From positions 124,001 to 188,000 of the forward strand of contig NZ_VCBL01000001.1 of NCBI RefSeq assembly GCF_007896435.1: 64,000 nucleotides of DNA. Reading direction: 5' to 3'. This document shows positions 25,612 to 37,523 of the stretch, piece after piece. Both the position numbers and the translations under genes were made by a program. Source of the stretch: Rummeliibacillus suwonensis (lineage in GTDB: Bacteria > Bacillota > Bacilli > Bacillales_A > Planococcaceae). Each line of letters begins with the position of its first letter. The first letter of the stretch is position 1. A model generated the notes under the pieces. That model ran no database searches. It was not told the origin of the DNA and saw nothing but the letters and a program-made list of their open reading frames with translations.

Positions 25612-26781
25612 ATGTCACCAATTCGAAAGTTTGAAAAACCGCTTGGAATGCGCGATACATTTCCAAAGATTTTTGAAAAGAAGGAGATTATTCGACAAAC
25701 AGGACGTGAATTTCTTCGCTTAAGAGGATTTGATTTTATCCAAACGCCAACACTTGAATATTATGACACAGTTGGTAAAGCTTCTGCTATTGTTGATTCT
25801 TCGCTATTTAAACTGGTTGATAGTCAAGGGAATACATTAGTGTTGCGTCCAGATATGACAACACCTATTGCACGTGTTGCGACTTCAAAATTATTAAAAG
25901 AGAAAATTCCATTACGCTTAGCTTATTTTGCAAGTGTTTTTCGGGCACAGCAACTAGAAGGTGGTCGTCCAGCAGAATTTGAACAAATGGGCATTGAAAT
26001 TATCGGAGATTCTTCCGTCTATGCAGATGCGGAAGTCATTTTAACGGCTATTCATTTGCTAAAAGCGTTAGGGATCGAAGAATTTAAGATCACAATTGGA
26101 AACGCTGGTATTTTGGATGCCATCATTAAGAAAAATGTTCAAGACGAAAAACAATTTGAGGAATTACATAGCTTATTGGTACGCAAGAATGTTGTCGGTT
26201 TTGAGGAAGCGGTCATTTCTTATCATCTACCAGTTGAAAAAGAAAAAACATTATTATCATTTATCGAAGATGCAACAGAGATGAAAAGCATCCGAGAAAT
26301 TGCAAAATATTTATATGAAAAAGATGCCTTTATCTACATGGAACAGCTAGCATCGATATTGGAAATTGCAGATGCCACTTCATACATTGCGTTCGACTTT
26401 ACTTTAGCAAGTCATATGAATTATTACACAGGGATGCTATTCGAAGTGTTTGCAACCGGCTCTGGTTTTCCAATTGGTAATGGTGGTAGATATGATGGTT
26501 TACTTCAAGTATTTGGAACAGAAGTTAGCGCTATTGGTTTTGGCTTACGAGTAGACCATCTATTAGAAGTGATTCCACAACAGTCTGATGAAAAAAATGA
26601 AGTACTTGTACTATTCGTAGCAACACAGTTGGCTGAAGCACTGAAAACAGCTGAAAAACTTCGGGCACAAGGAAAACGTACTACTTTGCAATCGATAGAA
26701 GGATTAGAAAATCTAGCAGCATTTGAAAATCATTTTGCTGAAATTGTACGAATTGGACAAGGGGGTAACGTCCATGAATGA
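25612..26781 (+). CDS. hisZ: ATP phosphoribosyltransferase regulatory subunit
   Basis: A 389-residue paralogue of histidyl-tRNA synthetase without aminoacylation activity. It binds short-form HisG and confers histidine feedback control on the first step of histidine synthesis. The class II synthetase core is visible (motif 2 region [31 protein letters not shown]; motif 3 region GFGLRVDHL). First gene of the operon; its end overlaps hisG by 8 bases. The presence of hisZ fits the short HisG that follows. Confidence 0.95.
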   Translation: MSPIRKFEKPLGMRDTFPKIFEKKEIIRQTGREFLRLRGFDFIQTPTLEYYDTVGKASAIVDSSLFKLVDSQGNTLVLRPDMTTPIARVATSKLLKEKIPLRLAYFASVFRAQQLEGGRPAEFEQMGIEIIGDSSVYADAEVILTAIHLLKALGIEEFKITIGNAGILDAIIKKNVQDEKQFEELHSLLVRKNVVGFEEAVISYHLPVEKEKTLLSFIEDATEMKSIREIAKYLYEKDAFIYMEQLASILEIADATSYIAFDFTLASHMNYYTGMLFEVFATGSGFPIGNGGRYDGLLQVFGTEVSAIGFGLRVDHLLEVIPQQSDEKNEVLVLFVATQLAEALKTAEKLRAQGKRTTLQSIEGLENLAAFENHFAEIVRIGQGGNVHE

Positions 26782-27397
26782 GTTAACAATTGCCATGCCA
26801 AAAGGGCGTATTTTCGAGGAAGCCTATGAAATGCTGATCGAGGCTGGCTTTGAATTACCAGAGAATGTTGAAATGTCACGTAAATTAATGATTGAAATCC
26901 CACAAGAGAAAATCCGCTTTATCTTAGCAAAACCAATGGATGTGCCCACTTATGTAGAACATGGTGTGGCGGATATTGGCATCGCTGGAAAAGATGTATT
27001 GCTTGAACAAAATCGTGAAGTACATGAACTATTAGATTTGAATATTAGTAAATGTCATATTGCATCTGCGGGATTACCAAATACAGCCTTAAACGAAATT
27101 GCACCTCGTATTGCAACAAAATATCCAACCGTTGCATCGGATTACTATCGTGAAAAAGGAGAACAAGTAGAAATCATTGGACTGAATGGTTCAATCGAGT
27201 TGGCTCCGATGATCGGTCTTGCAGATCGAATCGTAGATATTGTATCCACTGGTCAAACATTAAAAGAAAATGGGCTTGTAGAATATGAATTCATCACAGA
27301 TGTCTCATCAAGATTAATCGCTAATCCCGTGAGCTATCGAATGAAAAACGAACGAATTTTAGATTTAGTAAAGCGCCTCAAAAAATGTGTGAAATGA
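26774..27397 (+). CDS. hisG: ATP phosphoribosyltransferase, short form
   Basis: A 207-residue catalytic subunit that condenses ATP with PRPP in the committed step of histidine synthesis. It has the short-form length, lacking the C-terminal regulatory domain, and therefore needs HisZ. Motifs include [14 protein letters not shown], the [13 protein letters not shown] block and the PRPP-binding [16 protein letters not shown] loop. Start at ATG 26774, following CAAGGGGGTAACG inside the end of hisZ. Confidence 0.95.
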   Translation: MNELTIAMPKGRIFEEAYEMLIEAGFELPENVEMSRKLMIEIPQEKIRFILAKPMDVPTYVEHGVADIGIAGKDVLLEQNREVHELLDLNISKCHIASAGLPNTALNEIAPRIATKYPTVASDYYREKGEQVEIIGLNGSIELAPMIGLADRIVDIVSTGQTLKENGLVEYEFITDVSSRLIANPVSYRMKNERILDLVKRLKKCVK

Positions 27398-27411
27398 GAG
27401 AAGGATTTGCT

Positions 27412-28692
27412 ATGAAAATAGAAGTATTAACAGATGATATTTCATTAAAAAGACCTTTGGAAAGTGGTAATGAAGAACAATTAAAAACGGTACGCCAAGT
27501 ATTAAAAGATGTTCGTGAAAAAGGAGACGAGGCTGTTAAAGCATACAGTCTCAAATGGGATGGTTTTGCACCAGATAGTTTACGAGTGACACAACAGGAA
27601 ATGGATGAAGCTGTCGCATCATTAGATCCTCAATTAGTACAAGATTTAACCGAAGCAGCTGCTAATATTCGTTTATATCATGAACAACAAAAACGTGAAG
27701 GGTATAAGTTGAAACTAGCAGATGGTTCTTGGTTAGGACAACGGATTTTGCCAATTGCCTCTGTCGGTTTATACGTTCCCGGCGGTTCAGCAGCTTATCC
27801 ATCTTCTGTTCTAATGAACGTTATTCCAGCTCAAGTGGCTGGCGTTAAACGAATCGTACTGGCATCGCCAAGTGATAAAAACGGTCAATTACCTGCTGCT
27901 GTATTAACGGCAGCATCTATCTTAGGAATCGAAGAAATTTATAAAATGGGTGGCGCACAGGCCATTGGGGCACTGGCATATGGTACGAAAACAATTCAAG
28001 CTGTAGATAAAATTACAGGACCGGGGAATATTTTCGTGGCATTAGCGAAACGCGAAGTTTTTGGAGAAGTCGCTATCGATATGATTGCAGGACCAAGTGA
28101 AATTGCGATTATTGCAGATGAGTCAGCTTATGCGGATGAAGTTGCTGCAGATTTATTATCACAAGCAGAGCACGATCCAATGGCATGTCCAATTCTTATT
28201 ACAACGAGTGAACGCTTAGCTGAAAATGTACAAATGCATGTGGAAGAACAGTTGAAATCTCTTCCTCGTGAAGCAATTGCTAGACGATCTGTGGAGAACT
28301 TTGGACATATTTATATCGCTGAATCTATTCAACAAGCAACAAAAGCGATTAATCAACTAGCACCTGAACACTTAGAAATTGTCACGGAAAATGCAGAGAA
28401 AGTCAGCGAACAAATTGATAATGCCGGAGCGATTTTTTTAGGACGCTATAGCTCTGAACCTGTTGGCGATTATTTTGCTGGAACGAACCACGTTTTACCA
28501 ACGAATAGTACAGCGCGCTTTGCGAGCGGGTTAAATGTCGATGATTTCATAAAGAAAACAAATGTCGTTTACTATACAGAAAAAACATGGTCTGACAATG
28601 CACCCAAAATTGCCCGCCTAGCAAGACTCGAAGGATTAGAAGGACATGCAAGAGCAGTGGAATCAAGGGGCTGGGATAAAGGAGAGGAATAA
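27412..28692 (+). CDS. hisD: Histidinol dehydrogenase
   Basis: A 426-residue zinc- and NAD-dependent enzyme that oxidises L-histidinol to histidine in two steps. Typical motifs are [46 protein letters not shown] and the catalytic stretch [10 protein letters not shown]. The ATG at 27412 follows GAGAAGGATTTG; an upstream ATG at 27385 lies inside hisG and is less likely. It begins 14 bases after the hisG stop. Confidence 0.95.
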   Translation: MKIEVLTDDISLKRPLESGNEEQLKTVRQVLKDVREKGDEAVKAYSLKWDGFAPDSLRVTQQEMDEAVASLDPQLVQDLTEAAANIRLYHEQQKREGYKLKLADGSWLGQRILPIASVGLYVPGGSAAYPSSVLMNVIPAQVAGVKRIVLASPSDKNGQLPAAVLTAASILGIEEIYKMGGAQAIGALAYGTKTIQAVDKITGPGNIFVALAKREVFGEVAIDMIAGPSEIAIIADESAYADEVAADLLSQAEHDPMACPILITTSERLAENVQMHVEEQLKSLPREAIARRSVENFGHIYIAESIQQATKAINQLAPEHLEIVTENAEKVSEQIDNAGAIFLGRYSSEPVGDYFAGTNHVLPTNSTARFASGLNVDDFIKKTNVVYYTEKTWSDNAPKIARLARLEGLEGHARAVESRGWDKGEE

Positions 28693-28693
28693 T

Positions 28694-29287
28694 TTGGCAC
28701 GTTACGCAAAAATAGAACGTAAGACAAATGAAACACAAATTGCGATTGAAATTGATCTGGACGGTGAAGGAATAGCAACTGTTAACATAGGTGTACCGTT
28801 TATGGATCACATGCTTGACCTTTTTATGAAGCATGGTCTTTTCAATGGCCAAATCATAGCGAATGGAGATACAGAAATTGATGATCATCATACGACCGAA
28901 GATGTAGGGATCGTACTTGGTCAAGCAATCAAGGAAGCTCTTGGTGATAAAAAAGGTATCAAACGTTATGGAAATGCATTTGTACCAATGGATGATGCAT
29001 TGGCGCAAGTTGTCATTGATTGTTCCAATCGTCCACATTTAGAATTTCGTGCAGAAATTCCTTCCCAAAAAGTTGGTACATTTGATACGGAACTTGTCCA
29101 TGAATTTTTATGGAAATTTACATTGGAAGCACGGATGAACGTCCATGTTATCGTTCCTTATGGTCATAATACGCACCATATTATAGAAGCGATCTTTAAA
29201 GCCTTAGCGAGAGCAATAGATGATGCTGTGCAAATCGATCCACGATTGAAAGGAAAAGTACCATCAACGAAGGGGTTGTTAACATGA
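28694..29287 (+). CDS. hisB: Imidazoleglycerol-phosphate dehydratase
   Basis: A 197-residue monofunctional dehydratase of histidine synthesis. Both metal-binding motifs are present: DHHTTEDVGI and HHIIEAIFKALARA. The start is an unusual TTG at 28694, 7 bases after GGAGAGG and directly after the hisD stop; upstream in-frame ATG codons lie within hisD and would give a non-homologous extension. The stop overlaps hisH by 4 bases. Confidence 0.94.
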   Translation: MARYAKIERKTNETQIAIEIDLDGEGIATVNIGVPFMDHMLDLFMKHGLFNGQIIANGDTEIDDHHTTEDVGIVLGQAIKEALGDKKGIKRYGNAFVPMDDALAQVVIDCSNRPHLEFRAEIPSQKVGTFDTELVHEFLWKFTLEARMNVHVIVPYGHNTHHIIEAIFKALARAIDDAVQIDPRLKGKVPSTKGLLT

Positions 29288-29931
29288 AAATCGGCGTAAT
29301 CGATTATGGTATGGGTAATCTTTTTAGTGTTGAACAGGCTCTTAAGCGTTTAGGCTGCGATGTGCTTGTTTCCGCGGATCAAACAAGCTTGTTAGCATGT
29401 GATGCGCTTATATTGCCGGGGGTCGGTGCATTTCAGGATGCCATGAAAAGGCTTCATGATACAGGGCTTATAGCATTATTTGATAAAGTGGTAGCAACCA
29501 ACAAGCCTCTTCTTGGTATTTGTCTAGGCATGCAACTGCTATTTGAAGAAAGTGAAGAAAATGGTCATTGGCAAGGATTGGGAATTTTTAAAGGGTATAT
29601 CAAACAATTTTCAGGAAAAGATTCTTTAGGAAAATCCTACCGAGTACCACATATGGGGTGGAATGATTTGCAATTTGCCAAATCCCCAACATGGCTAGAC
29701 CAATTACCAGAAGAACGTTATGTCTATTTTGTCCATTCTTATTTTGCAACAGAAATGGATGAGGGAGATTTAATCGCATATGCAGAGTATGGCGATGTGA
29801 GGGTCCCTGGGATTGTGCAAAAAGGGAATGTGACAGGCATGCAATTTCATCCAGAAAAGTCAGGCGAATGTGGTGTCTATTTACTCCAACATTGGCTTCA
29901 TGCAGTTGAGAAGGGAGTAGCTACTTTATGA
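29284..29931 (+). CDS. hisH: Imidazole glycerol phosphate synthase, glutaminase subunit
   Basis: A 215-residue class I glutamine amidotransferase that supplies ammonia to HisF. The nucleophile Cys lies in LLGICLGMQLL and the His/Glu pair in GMQFHPEKSG. The GVGAF oxyanion-strand motif is present. It overlaps hisB and hisA by 4 bases each. Confidence 0.96.
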   Translation: MKIGVIDYGMGNLFSVEQALKRLGCDVLVSADQTSLLACDALILPGVGAFQDAMKRLHDTGLIALFDKVVATNKPLLGICLGMQLLFEESEENGHWQGLGIFKGYIKQFSGKDSLGKSYRVPHMGWNDLQFAKSPTWLDQLPEERYVYFVHSYFATEMDEGDLIAYAEYGDVRVPGIVQKGNVTGMQFHPEKSGECGVYLLQHWLHAVEKGVATL

Positions 29932-30665
29932 GTTCCATTCAAATTTTTCCAGCTATCGATATGAGAGGCGGCAAATGTGTTCGTCTATTCAAGGGAGACT
30001 ATGCCAAAGAAACCGTTTATGCGGATTCACCTTTTGAAATGGCAAAAAGTTTTGCAGAGGCAGGCGCAAGTTATGTACATATGGTCGATTTGGATGGCGC
30101 CAAAGATGGTAAACGTGCACATGCGGATGAAGTCATTCGGGTTGCAAAGGAATTACCTCTAAAGGTTCAAATCGGCGGAGGGATTCGTTCGGAAGAAGAT
30201 GTTCGTTATTATTTAGAAAATGGTGTGGATCGTGTGATCATTGGTAGTCTAGCTATCCGTGAACCAGAACTTGTAAAGGGATTTATCAAAGAGTTTGGTT
30301 CTGAACGAATTGTCATTGGTTTAGATGCTAAAGACGGTATGGTCGCAACACATGGTTGGATTGAAACTTCTGATCAATCAGCGATTGAAGTAGGGAAAGT
30401 TTTTGCAGAAGCGGGTGCAAAATATTTTATCTTTACAGATATTGCAACGGATGGAACACTAGCTGGTCCCAATATTGAAGCAAATCTATTATTAGCGCAG
30501 GCAACTGGCGCTCATATCATTGTTTCAGGTGGGATTAGTGCATTAGAAGATATTGCTAAAGTTAAAAAAGCATCACAAAGCTCAACTGTCAGCGGTGTCA
30601 TCATTGGCAAAGCGTTATATGCAGGCCGTTTTACACTACAAGAGGCACTAAGGGAGGCGGAATAA
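29928..30665 (+). CDS. hisA: ProFAR isomerase (HisA)
   Basis: A 245-residue TIM-barrel enzyme that isomerises ProFAR to [19 protein letters not shown] carries the catalytic Asp8-type residue, [11 protein letters not shown] is the first phosphate-binding site, and [13 protein letters not shown] with ISGGI-type VSGGIS form the second half-barrel. Coupled by overlaps to hisH and hisF. Confidence 0.96.
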   Translation: MSSIQIFPAIDMRGGKCVRLFKGDYAKETVYADSPFEMAKSFAEAGASYVHMVDLDGAKDGKRAHADEVIRVAKELPLKVQIGGGIRSEEDVRYYLENGVDRVIIGSLAIREPELVKGFIKEFGSERIVIGLDAKDGMVATHGWIETSDQSAIEVGKVFAEAGAKYFIFTDIATDGTLAGPNIEANLLLAQATGAHIIVSGGISALEDIAKVKKASQSSTVSGVIIGKALYAGRFTLQEALREAE

Positions 30666-31423
30666 TGTTAACGAAACGAATTATTCCATGTCTAGATGTC
30701 AAAGAAGGCCGTGTCGTAAAGGGAGTACAATTCGTTTCTCTACGAGATGCAGGCGATCCTGTAGAATTAGCTAAATTTTACAACAAACAAGGTGCAGATG
30801 AACTTGTATTCCTTGATATCTCTGCTTCACATGAAGGACGCGAAACGATGGTTGATGTTGTGCGCAAAACAGCGACCGCACTCGCTATACCATTTACAGT
30901 AGGTGGCGGTATTCGAACATTAGAAGATATGAAGCGTTTATTGCGCGCTGGTGCTGATAAAGTATCGATCAATTCTTCTGCGATTAATCGTCCTCAACTG
31001 ATCAAGGAAGGCTCTGATTATTTTGGCGCACAATGTATCGTTGTTGCCATTGATGCAAAGTGGAGTGAAGAAGATGGCACATGGATGGTTTACACACATG
31101 GAGGAAGAAATAAAACAGAAAAAAAAGCGATAGCTTGGGCAAAAGAAGCTGTTGCACTTGGTGCAGGAGAATTGCTTGTAACAAGTATGGATCAAGATGG
31201 GGAAAAGAATGGCTTCGATTTACCACTAACGAAAGCGATTCGTGAGGCCGTTAATGTGCCGATCATTGCAAGCGGTGGTGCAGGTAAAGTAGATGATTTC
31301 TATGAAGTACTACATGATATTGACGCGGATGCAGCATTGGCCGCTTCAATTTTTCACTATAAAGAAACAAGTGTTGCAGAAGTAAAAGCAAGTTTAAAAC
31401 AGCGAGGAGTAGCAGTGAGATGA
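30665..31423 (+). CDS. hisF: Imidazole glycerol phosphate synthase, cyclase subunit
   Basis: A 252-residue TIM barrel paralogous to HisA. It joins ammonia from HisH to PRFAR to give imidazole glycerol phosphate and AICAR. Catalytic Asp residues are in [16 protein letters not shown] and [14 protein letters not shown]. The phosphate sites VGGGIR and ASGGAG are intact. One-base overlap with hisA and 4-base overlap with hisI. Confidence 0.97.
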   Translation: MLTKRIIPCLDVKEGRVVKGVQFVSLRDAGDPVELAKFYNKQGADELVFLDISASHEGRETMVDVVRKTATALAIPFTVGGGIRTLEDMKRLLRAGADKVSINSSAINRPQLIKEGSDYFGAQCIVVAIDAKWSEEDGTWMVYTHGGRNKTEKKAIAWAKEAVALGAGELLVTSMDQDGEKNGFDLPLTKAIREAVNVPIIASGGAGKVDDFYEVLHDIDADAALAASIFHYKETSVAEVKASLKQRGVAVR

Positions 31424-32040
31424 CTGAAAATTTAAAATTTGACGAAAACGGTTTAATTGTATCAGTTGTTCAAGATGCAAGAACAAAAGAAGTATTAACG
31501 GTAGCTTATATGAATAAAGAATCTTTAGAAAAAACAATTGAGACGGGCGAAACATGGTTCTTCAGCCGCTCGAGACAAGAGCTTTGGCATAAAGGAGAAA
31601 CGAGTGGAAATACGCAAAAAGTGGTTGCATTGCGTGTGGATTGTGACCAAGATGCGTTGGTAGTGGAAGTTTTACCAAAAGGTCCAGCTTGCCACAAAGG
31701 GACCGTTTCTTGCTTTAGTGAAGTGATCAAAGAAAAAGAATCATCCATAGGCTCTCTCGACATTTTAGAAACATTGAAAAATGTTATTAAAGATCGGGAA
31801 GAAAAAATGCCGGAAGGTGCCTACACAACCTACCTATTTACAGAAGGTGTAGATAAGATTTGTAAAAAGGTTGGTGAAGAAGCAACAGAAGTCGTCATTG
31901 CTTCTAAAAATCGCGATGCCGAAGAACTAAAATGGGAGGCAGCGGATTTAATTTATCACTTACTAGTACTTTTACAGGAACAAAAATTAGATTTGTACGA
32001 AGTTTTGGGTGTTTTGCAAAAACGTCATGAAAAGCACTGA
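31420..32040 (+). CDS. hisI: Bifunctional PRA-cyclohydrolase / PRA-pyrophosphatase
   Basis: A 206-residue fusion (HisIE). The N-terminal cyclohydrolase half (about 1-110) has [22 protein letters not shown] and the metal ligands in [10 protein letters not shown] and CHKGTVSCF. The C-terminal pyrophosphohydrolase half (about 112-206) has the MazG-like [13 protein letters not shown] helix. It catalyses steps two and three of the pathway and closes the operon, so all functions except histidinol-phosphate aminotransferase and phosphatase are encoded here. Confidence 0.95.
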   Translation: MTENLKFDENGLIVSVVQDARTKEVLTVAYMNKESLEKTIETGETWFFSRSRQELWHKGETSGNTQKVVALRVDCDQDALVVEVLPKGPACHKGTVSCFSEVIKEKESSIGSLDILETLKNVIKDREEKMPEGAYTTYLFTEGVDKICKKVGEEATEVVIASKNRDAEELKWEAADLIYHLLVLLQEQKLDLYEVLGVLQKRHEKH

Positions 32041-32044
32041 TTTA

Positions 32045-32053
32045 TGATATAAT
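32045..32053 (+). promoter_or_regulatory. Extended -10 promoter of yvcD
   Basis: TG-A-TATAAT at 32045-32053 is an extended -10 element with no clear -35. It sits 17 bases before the stem-loop that closes the his operon. Confidence 0.5.
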
Positions 32054-32069
32054 GTTAGATACGATGTCT

Positions 32070-32098
32070 AAGGAACGTACAACAGCGTTCCTTATTAT
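32070..32098 (+). terminator. Terminator of the his operon
   Basis: AAGGAACG pairs with CGTTCCTT around an 8-base loop, followed by an interrupted T-run. Because the extended -10 lies upstream of it, the hairpin would also be in the yvcD leader. Confidence 0.65.
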
Positions 32099-32120
32099 TT
32101 TTGGAGGAAAACTATAGGAT

Positions 32121-33641
32121 ATGAATAGTGAACAAAATACTCGAAAAAATGTTGTATTCTTTATTCCTAATGGTGAATTTTATTATAAAAAAGCAGTACA
32201 AGCATTGAATCGTGATCAAGTAGAAAAAGCACTTAAATATTTGAGAAGAGCGGCTGAACTTAACCCAGAGGATTCATTGATATTGTTACAATATGCCATT
32301 GTTGAATTGGAAGCGGGTCGTTTCACCCATGCGTTAGAGTTATTGAAAAAGGCAAACGAGATCGATCCAAATGAGCCTGAAATCTTGCTGTTTTTAGCGG
32401 AAGGCTCTGCTCAAGCCGGGTTTATGGTAGATGCAAAATATTTTGCAGAGGAATATTTGCGCCTTGATGAAATGGGGGAGTATGCAGATGAAGCAATGGA
32501 TATTATAGACTTTGCTTCATCCGTGGAGGATGATGTTCCTTCTGACAAATCGGTGAATCAAGAAGCTGTTTATCTGCAAGAAAAGGCAAGGAAGCTGATG
32601 GAGAAGGGTAAGCTCGATGAAGCAATCGTACTTTTAGAGAATATCATTACGGACTATCCTGATTTCTGGGCAGCTTACAATAATTTATCTCTCGCCTATT
32701 TTTATAAAGGCGATTCCGAACAAGCTAGAGCCTTGTTACATCAACTATTGCAAAAAAATTTTGGAAACTTGCATGCGCTTTGTAATTTAACGGTCATGGC
32801 TTACTACGAGAAGGATGAGAAAGAATTACAAGCATTAACAGAGTTACTGGTCAAACTTTGTCCATACTCTTTTGAGCAACGCTATAAACTTGGGGCAACA
32901 TTAGCATTGATCGGTCGTTATGAAGAAGCCTATAAATGGTTGAAGAGTATGAAAAAGCATGGCTTTGAGGGAGATACAGGCTATTATTTTTGGTTATCTC
33001 ATGCAGCGTATTTTTTAGGCTTTGAAGAAGAAGCAAGAATGATATGGGATAAGCTACTTGAGATTGCTCCTGATAAAATAGGCTATGAACCCTGGACGAT
33101 TGAGCACAATCAATTTCAAGCAGATTCAATCGAAAAAAATCGGAATTTTATTGTTGAAAAGCTAGAAAGTAAATATAGAAGCGAACGGTTATTAGGGATA
33201 TTTTTATTGGGAAAATCCCCTTATCAACAAGAAATTCTTGCTCATCCCAGTTGGGTTCAGATCGATCGTTATACGCCCATCGAAAAATTATATTTAGCCT
33301 ATACATTAGACCGTAATTTTCTAGATAATGATCGCACATTAAAGTCATTTCTGCGTTCAGCGGAGGTTGCCGAAATTTTGTATGGTGAGGCTAAACCGTT
33401 GCAATTGAATGATACTTTTTTGTTTCAAATGTGGTTCGTTTTATGCGAGCGTGCACTGGATAAAGATTATCCATTCAAGAATCCGAATGCGCTTGCAGCT
33501 GCAACTGAATATATGTATAAATCATCTCGTCTAAAGAATATTACCAAAAAAGAAGTAGCAGATTATTATGGCATTTCTACTGTTACATTGACAAAATATG
33601 TGAACGAATTGATACAATTTTTGCCTCTTTTTGATAAGTGA
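32121..33641 (+). CDS. yvcD: TPR-repeat protein (YvcD-like) with C-terminal HTH
   Basis: A 506-residue cytoplasmic protein. Tetratricopeptide repeats cover about 15-110 (ALKYLRRAAELNPEDSLILLQYA and following) and 150-320. The C-terminus carries a short helix-turn-helix-like segment (KKEVADYYGISTVTLTKYVNEL, about 475-500). Position between hisI and trxB matches yvcD. A GGAGGAAAAC site precedes the start. The function is unknown; the combination suggests a protein-binding regulator or scaffold. Confidence 0.85.
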   Translation: MNSEQNTRKNVVFFIPNGEFYYKKAVQALNRDQVEKALKYLRRAAELNPEDSLILLQYAIVELEAGRFTHALELLKKANEIDPNEPEILLFLAEGSAQAGFMVDAKYFAEEYLRLDEMGEYADEAMDIIDFASSVEDDVPSDKSVNQEAVYLQEKARKLMEKGKLDEAIVLLENIITDYPDFWAAYNNLSLAYFYKGDSEQARALLHQLLQKNFGNLHALCNLTVMAYYEKDEKELQALTELLVKLCPYSFEQRYKLGATLALIGRYEEAYKWLKSMKKHGFEGDTGYYFWLSHAAYFLGFEEEARMIWDKLLEIAPDKIGYEPWTIEHNQFQADSIEKNRNFIVEKLESKYRSERLLGIFLLGKSPYQQEILAHPSWVQIDRYTPIEKLYLAYTLDRNFLDNDRTLKSFLRSAEVAEILYGEAKPLQLNDTFLFQMWFVLCERALDKDYPFKNPNALAAATEYMYKSSRLKNITKKEVADYYGISTVTLTKYVNELIQFLPLFDK

Positions 33642-33665
33642 TTTGTGGATTCATAAGCAGATATC

Positions 33666-33695
33666 TTGTCATAAACAATGGCAATCCTCTAAGAT
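33666..33695 (+). promoter_or_regulatory. trxB promoter
   Basis: TTGTCA (33666-33671), 18 bases, TAAGAT (33690-33695), 40 bases before the trxB start. Confidence 0.5.
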
Positions 33696-33713
33696 TAAAG
33701 CAAAATGAACTGA

Positions 33714-34682
<969 letters not shown>

Positions 34683-34780
34683 TTCAATTTAATAATTCTT
34701 TAATACAGTTGTTATTAACCTGCAACAAAGATTGTGTATAGTGAAGGATGTAATAACCCCTTTTAAATAGAAATATGATT

Positions 34781-34829
34781 AGGTTGTTTCTGTCGGTTTT
34801 CTCGACCGTAGGAAGCAGCCTCTTTTTTA
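34781..34829 (+). terminator. trxB terminator, its T-tract interrupted by an element
   Basis: AGGTTGTTTCT pairs with AGGAAGCAGCCT (wobbles), with an inner CGGT/ACCG stem, then TTTTTT. The T-run ends in the TTTAT that starts the next repeat element. Confidence 0.8.
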
Positions 34830-35038
34830 TCCCGCTTTAACGGGCAGGGCAGTAAGACCCCCACCTAAAAGTTTAGAGAAAAACGAGAAAGATAGGTGGG
34901 GGATCAACAGCCTGTAAAAGCTTGATTGGTTCGGGACAACAAGATGTTGATCACTCAGGTGCTGCCACAGGACGTAGAGCTTTTCACTTACGTTCCGCTA
35001 GTTCAGTGGGAAGAAGAATCCCCTAAGTGATACTTTAT
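34826..35038 (+). mobile_element. TTTAT-flanked hairpin element, inserted in the trxB terminator
   Basis: A 213-bp copy close to the one at 21481, with a small internal duplication (GGGCAGGGCAG) and a diverged right end (AAGTGATACTTTAT). The left TTTAT is part of the trxB terminator T-tract. The right end is about 100 bases before the yvcI start. Confidence 0.72.
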
Positions 35039-35140
35039 ACCAATAGGAGAATTTGTGTTTTTAGATTATTCTTTTGGATTCAAGTAGTTGAAAACGGTAT
35101 AATAAATATGATAAGAATTGTTAGAAATGGGGTGTCGTGT

Positions 35141-35623
35141 GTGCAAAGAATCGCCAATTTATTAGTAAAAAAAGACGACCAAGTGCTTTTGTTGAAGAAA
35201 CCACGACGCGGTTGGTATGTTGCACCAGGTGGAAAGATTGAAAGCGGAGAGTCGATTTTCGAAGCCGCAAGTCGTGAATTTCGAGAAGAGACGGGCGCTA
35301 CAGCCATTAAGCCACATCTAAAGGGCATTTACACAATGGTTATAAAACGTGGAGAAGAAGTGGTGAATGAATGGATGTTATTCACTTTCATAGCTGAAGA
35401 TCTGCAAGGGATACCCTATAAAGAAACACGTGAAGGAGTATTAGAGTGGCACCCGATTGAAAATCTAAAACATTTACCTATGGCAGAAGGTGATCGCACG
35501 AATTTATTATTTGCAGTTGAATCAGTAGGTACACAATATGGAACTTTTACATATACAGAGGATTTCCAATTGTTAGAGGAAAAAATTCAGATGTCGTGCG
35601 AAGGGGATGGAAAGAATGCCTAG
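35141..35623 (+). CDS. yvcI: Nudix hydrolase (YvcI-like)
   Basis: A 160-residue MutT-type hydrolase of nucleoside diphosphate-linked substrates. The Nudix box [24 protein letters not shown] is complete. The start is GTG 35141, 7 bases after GGGGTG; homologous proteins begin with this VQR segment, and the longer upstream frame would run into the repeat element. It overlaps rapZ by 8 bases and opens the yvcI-rapZ-yvcK-whiA cluster. The substrate is not known. Confidence 0.88.
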   Translation: MQRIANLLVKKDDQVLLLKKPRRGWYVAPGGKIESGESIFEAASREFREETGATAIKPHLKGIYTMVIKRGEEVVNEWMLFTFIAEDLQGIPYKETREGVLEWHPIENLKHLPMAEGDRTNLLFAVESVGTQYGTFTYTEDFQLLEEKIQMSCEGDGKNA

Positions 35624-36497
35624 TCCACAGTCAGTGAACGAGTTAATTATCATAACGGGAATGTCTGGAGCAGGGAAAACTGTAGCTATTCAAAGTTTTG
35701 AAGATCTAGGTTTTTATTGTATAGATAATTTACCCCCAGCATTACTGCCAACTTTTTTAAATTTAATGAAAGAATCTAAAAAAGAAATTTCTCGTATTGC
35801 AGCTGTAATGGACCTACGAGGGGGAGATTTTTTCTCTTCATTAATCGATGCATTAGATCAGATCGAAAGAGAAGATCTTGTTGCCACAAAGATTTTATTT
35901 TTAGATGCTGATGACGAAACATTAGTCAGACGTTATAAGGAAACTCGCCGCTCACATCCATTGTCTGAAAATGGCTTACCTCTTATGGGGATCAAGCGTG
36001 AGCGTGAATTATTAGCAGATGTAAAGGAACGTGCCCAATTTATTTATAATACATCAAGTATGAAACCGAGAGAATTACGCCAACGAATTATTGCCCAATT
36101 TTCAGATGCGGAATCTCGTACTTTCACCGTAAATGTGATGTCATTTGGATTTAAACACGGTATGCCGATCGATGCGGATTTAGTATTTGATGTACGTTTT
36201 TTACCAAATCCATACTATATTGAGCTACTTCGTTCGAAAACCGGATTAGATGAAGAAGTTTCATCATATGTATTAAAATATGATGAAACAAGAGCTCTAA
36301 TTGAAAAGTTAATGGATTTATTTGAATTTATGATACCGTTGTATCAAAAAGAAGGGAAAACACAGTTAGTCATTGCTTTTGGATGCACAGGTGGTCAACA
36401 TCGTTCTGTCACTTTAGCAGAATACTTCGGTAACCACCTAGATAAATATGCACCAACAGTGATTACACATCGTGATATTGCCAAAAGAAAGGGATAA
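35616..36497 (+). CDS. rapZ: RNase adapter/nucleotide-binding protein RapZ (YvcJ)
   Basis: A 293-residue P-loop protein. Walker A is [10 protein letters not shown] (about residues 13-22), followed by [15 protein letters not shown]. The C-terminal half has [23 protein letters not shown] and [15 protein letters not shown], diagnostic of the family. In enterobacteria RapZ directs RNase E to GlmZ; in Bacillus YvcJ binds and hydrolyses GTP/ATP and affects competence. Start at ATG 35616, which has the better spacing (10 bases) from GAAGGGG. Confidence 0.95.
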   Translation: MPSPQSVNELIIITGMSGAGKTVAIQSFEDLGFYCIDNLPPALLPTFLNLMKESKKEISRIAAVMDLRGGDFFSSLIDALDQIEREDLVATKILFLDADDETLVRRYKETRRSHPLSENGLPLMGIKRERELLADVKERAQFIYNTSSMKPRELRQRIIAQFSDAESRTFTVNVMSFGFKHGMPIDADLVFDVRFLPNPYYIELLRSKTGLDEEVSSYVLKYDETRALIEKLMDLFEFMIPLYQKEGKTQLVIAFGCTGGQHRSVTLAEYFGNHLDKYAPTVITHRDIAKRKG

Positions 36498-36501
36498 CTT
36501 A

Positions 36502-37488
36502 ATGCCAAAAAGTCAAACGAGAATAGTCATTATTGGTGGCGGTACAGGGCTTTCAACATTACTGCGGGGGTTAAAAAAATGCCCAGTAGATTTGACTGCT
36601 ATTGTAACAGTTGCCGATGATGGTGGAAGTTCGGGACGGATCCGTGATGACTTTGCGATTCCGCCGCCAGGAGATATTCGAAATGTTATTGCAGCACTTT
36701 CAGAAGTGGAACCGTTAGTTGAAGAAATGTTCCAATATCGTTTTAAAGGAAAAGAAGAATTAGGTGGACATTCACTTGGAAATCTAATGTTAACAGCATT
36801 GACAGAAATAACAGGGGACTTTTCACATGCTATACGTGAGATGAGTCGTGTATTAAACGTCCATGGTAAAGTTTTACCAGCTGCCAATCAACGTATTACG
36901 TTATTAGCTGAATTAGACGATGGCACTATTGTACAAGGCGAGTCGAAAATTCCAACGTTCGACACTAAGATCAAGCGAGTATTTTTGTCACCAGCAGATG
37001 TACAGCCATTACAAGAAGCGGTCAATGCCATCTTGAATGCAGATATCATTATTATTGGACCGGGAAGCCTATACACTAGCATTTTGCCAAACCTATTGGT
37101 AGAAGGGATCAAAAATGCAGTATTAGAAGCAAAAGGGCATAAAATATATATTTGTAATCTAATGACGCAGGCAGGCGAGACCTCAAACTATACAGCTGCT
37201 GATCATGTGCAAGCGCTTTATGATCACGTTGGTGAGGATTTTATCCAAACGATACTCATCAACAAAGAGGAAGTGCCAAAAGCGATCCGGGAAGCCTATA
37301 GTAAAGAACTGGCGGAACCTGTAAAATTTGATGTGGAACGCTTAGAAAATATGGGGCTTGAAGTTGTGAAAAAAGATATTGCTACAATCCATAATGGCGT
37401 TATTCGGCATGAAACCAATAGAGTTGCTGCATGGATAGTAGAATATGCGACAAACTATCAACAAAAGAAGCAATCGTGGTCAAATTAG
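36502..37488 (+). CDS. yvcK: YvcK/CofD-family gluconeogenesis and envelope factor
   Basis: A 328-residue CofD-like protein. VIIGGGTGLSTLLRGLK is the nucleotide-binding start; DDGGSSGRIRDDF, PPPGDIRNVIAAL and GHSLGNLMLTAL are core motifs. In Bacillus subtilis it is needed for growth on gluconeogenic carbon sources and cell shape and binds UDP-sugars. Start at ATG 36502 behind AAAGGGAT, just after the rapZ stop. It is adjacent to genes of carbon-flux control. Confidence 0.95.
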   Translation: MPKSQTRIVIIGGGTGLSTLLRGLKKCPVDLTAIVTVADDGGSSGRIRDDFAIPPPGDIRNVIAALSEVEPLVEEMFQYRFKGKEELGGHSLGNLMLTALTEITGDFSHAIREMSRVLNVHGKVLPAANQRITLLAELDDGTIVQGESKIPTFDTKIKRVFLSPADVQPLQEAVNAILNADIIIIGPGSLYTSILPNLLVEGIKNAVLEAKGHKIYICNLMTQAGETSNYTAADHVQALYDHVGEDFIQTILINKEEVPKAIREAYSKELAEPVKFDVERLENMGLEVVKKDIATIHNGVIRHETNRVAAWIVEYATNYQQKKQSWSN

Positions 37489-37523
37489 CGTAAAATAGAT
37501 TATTGAAGAGAGGGGGAATCGAA

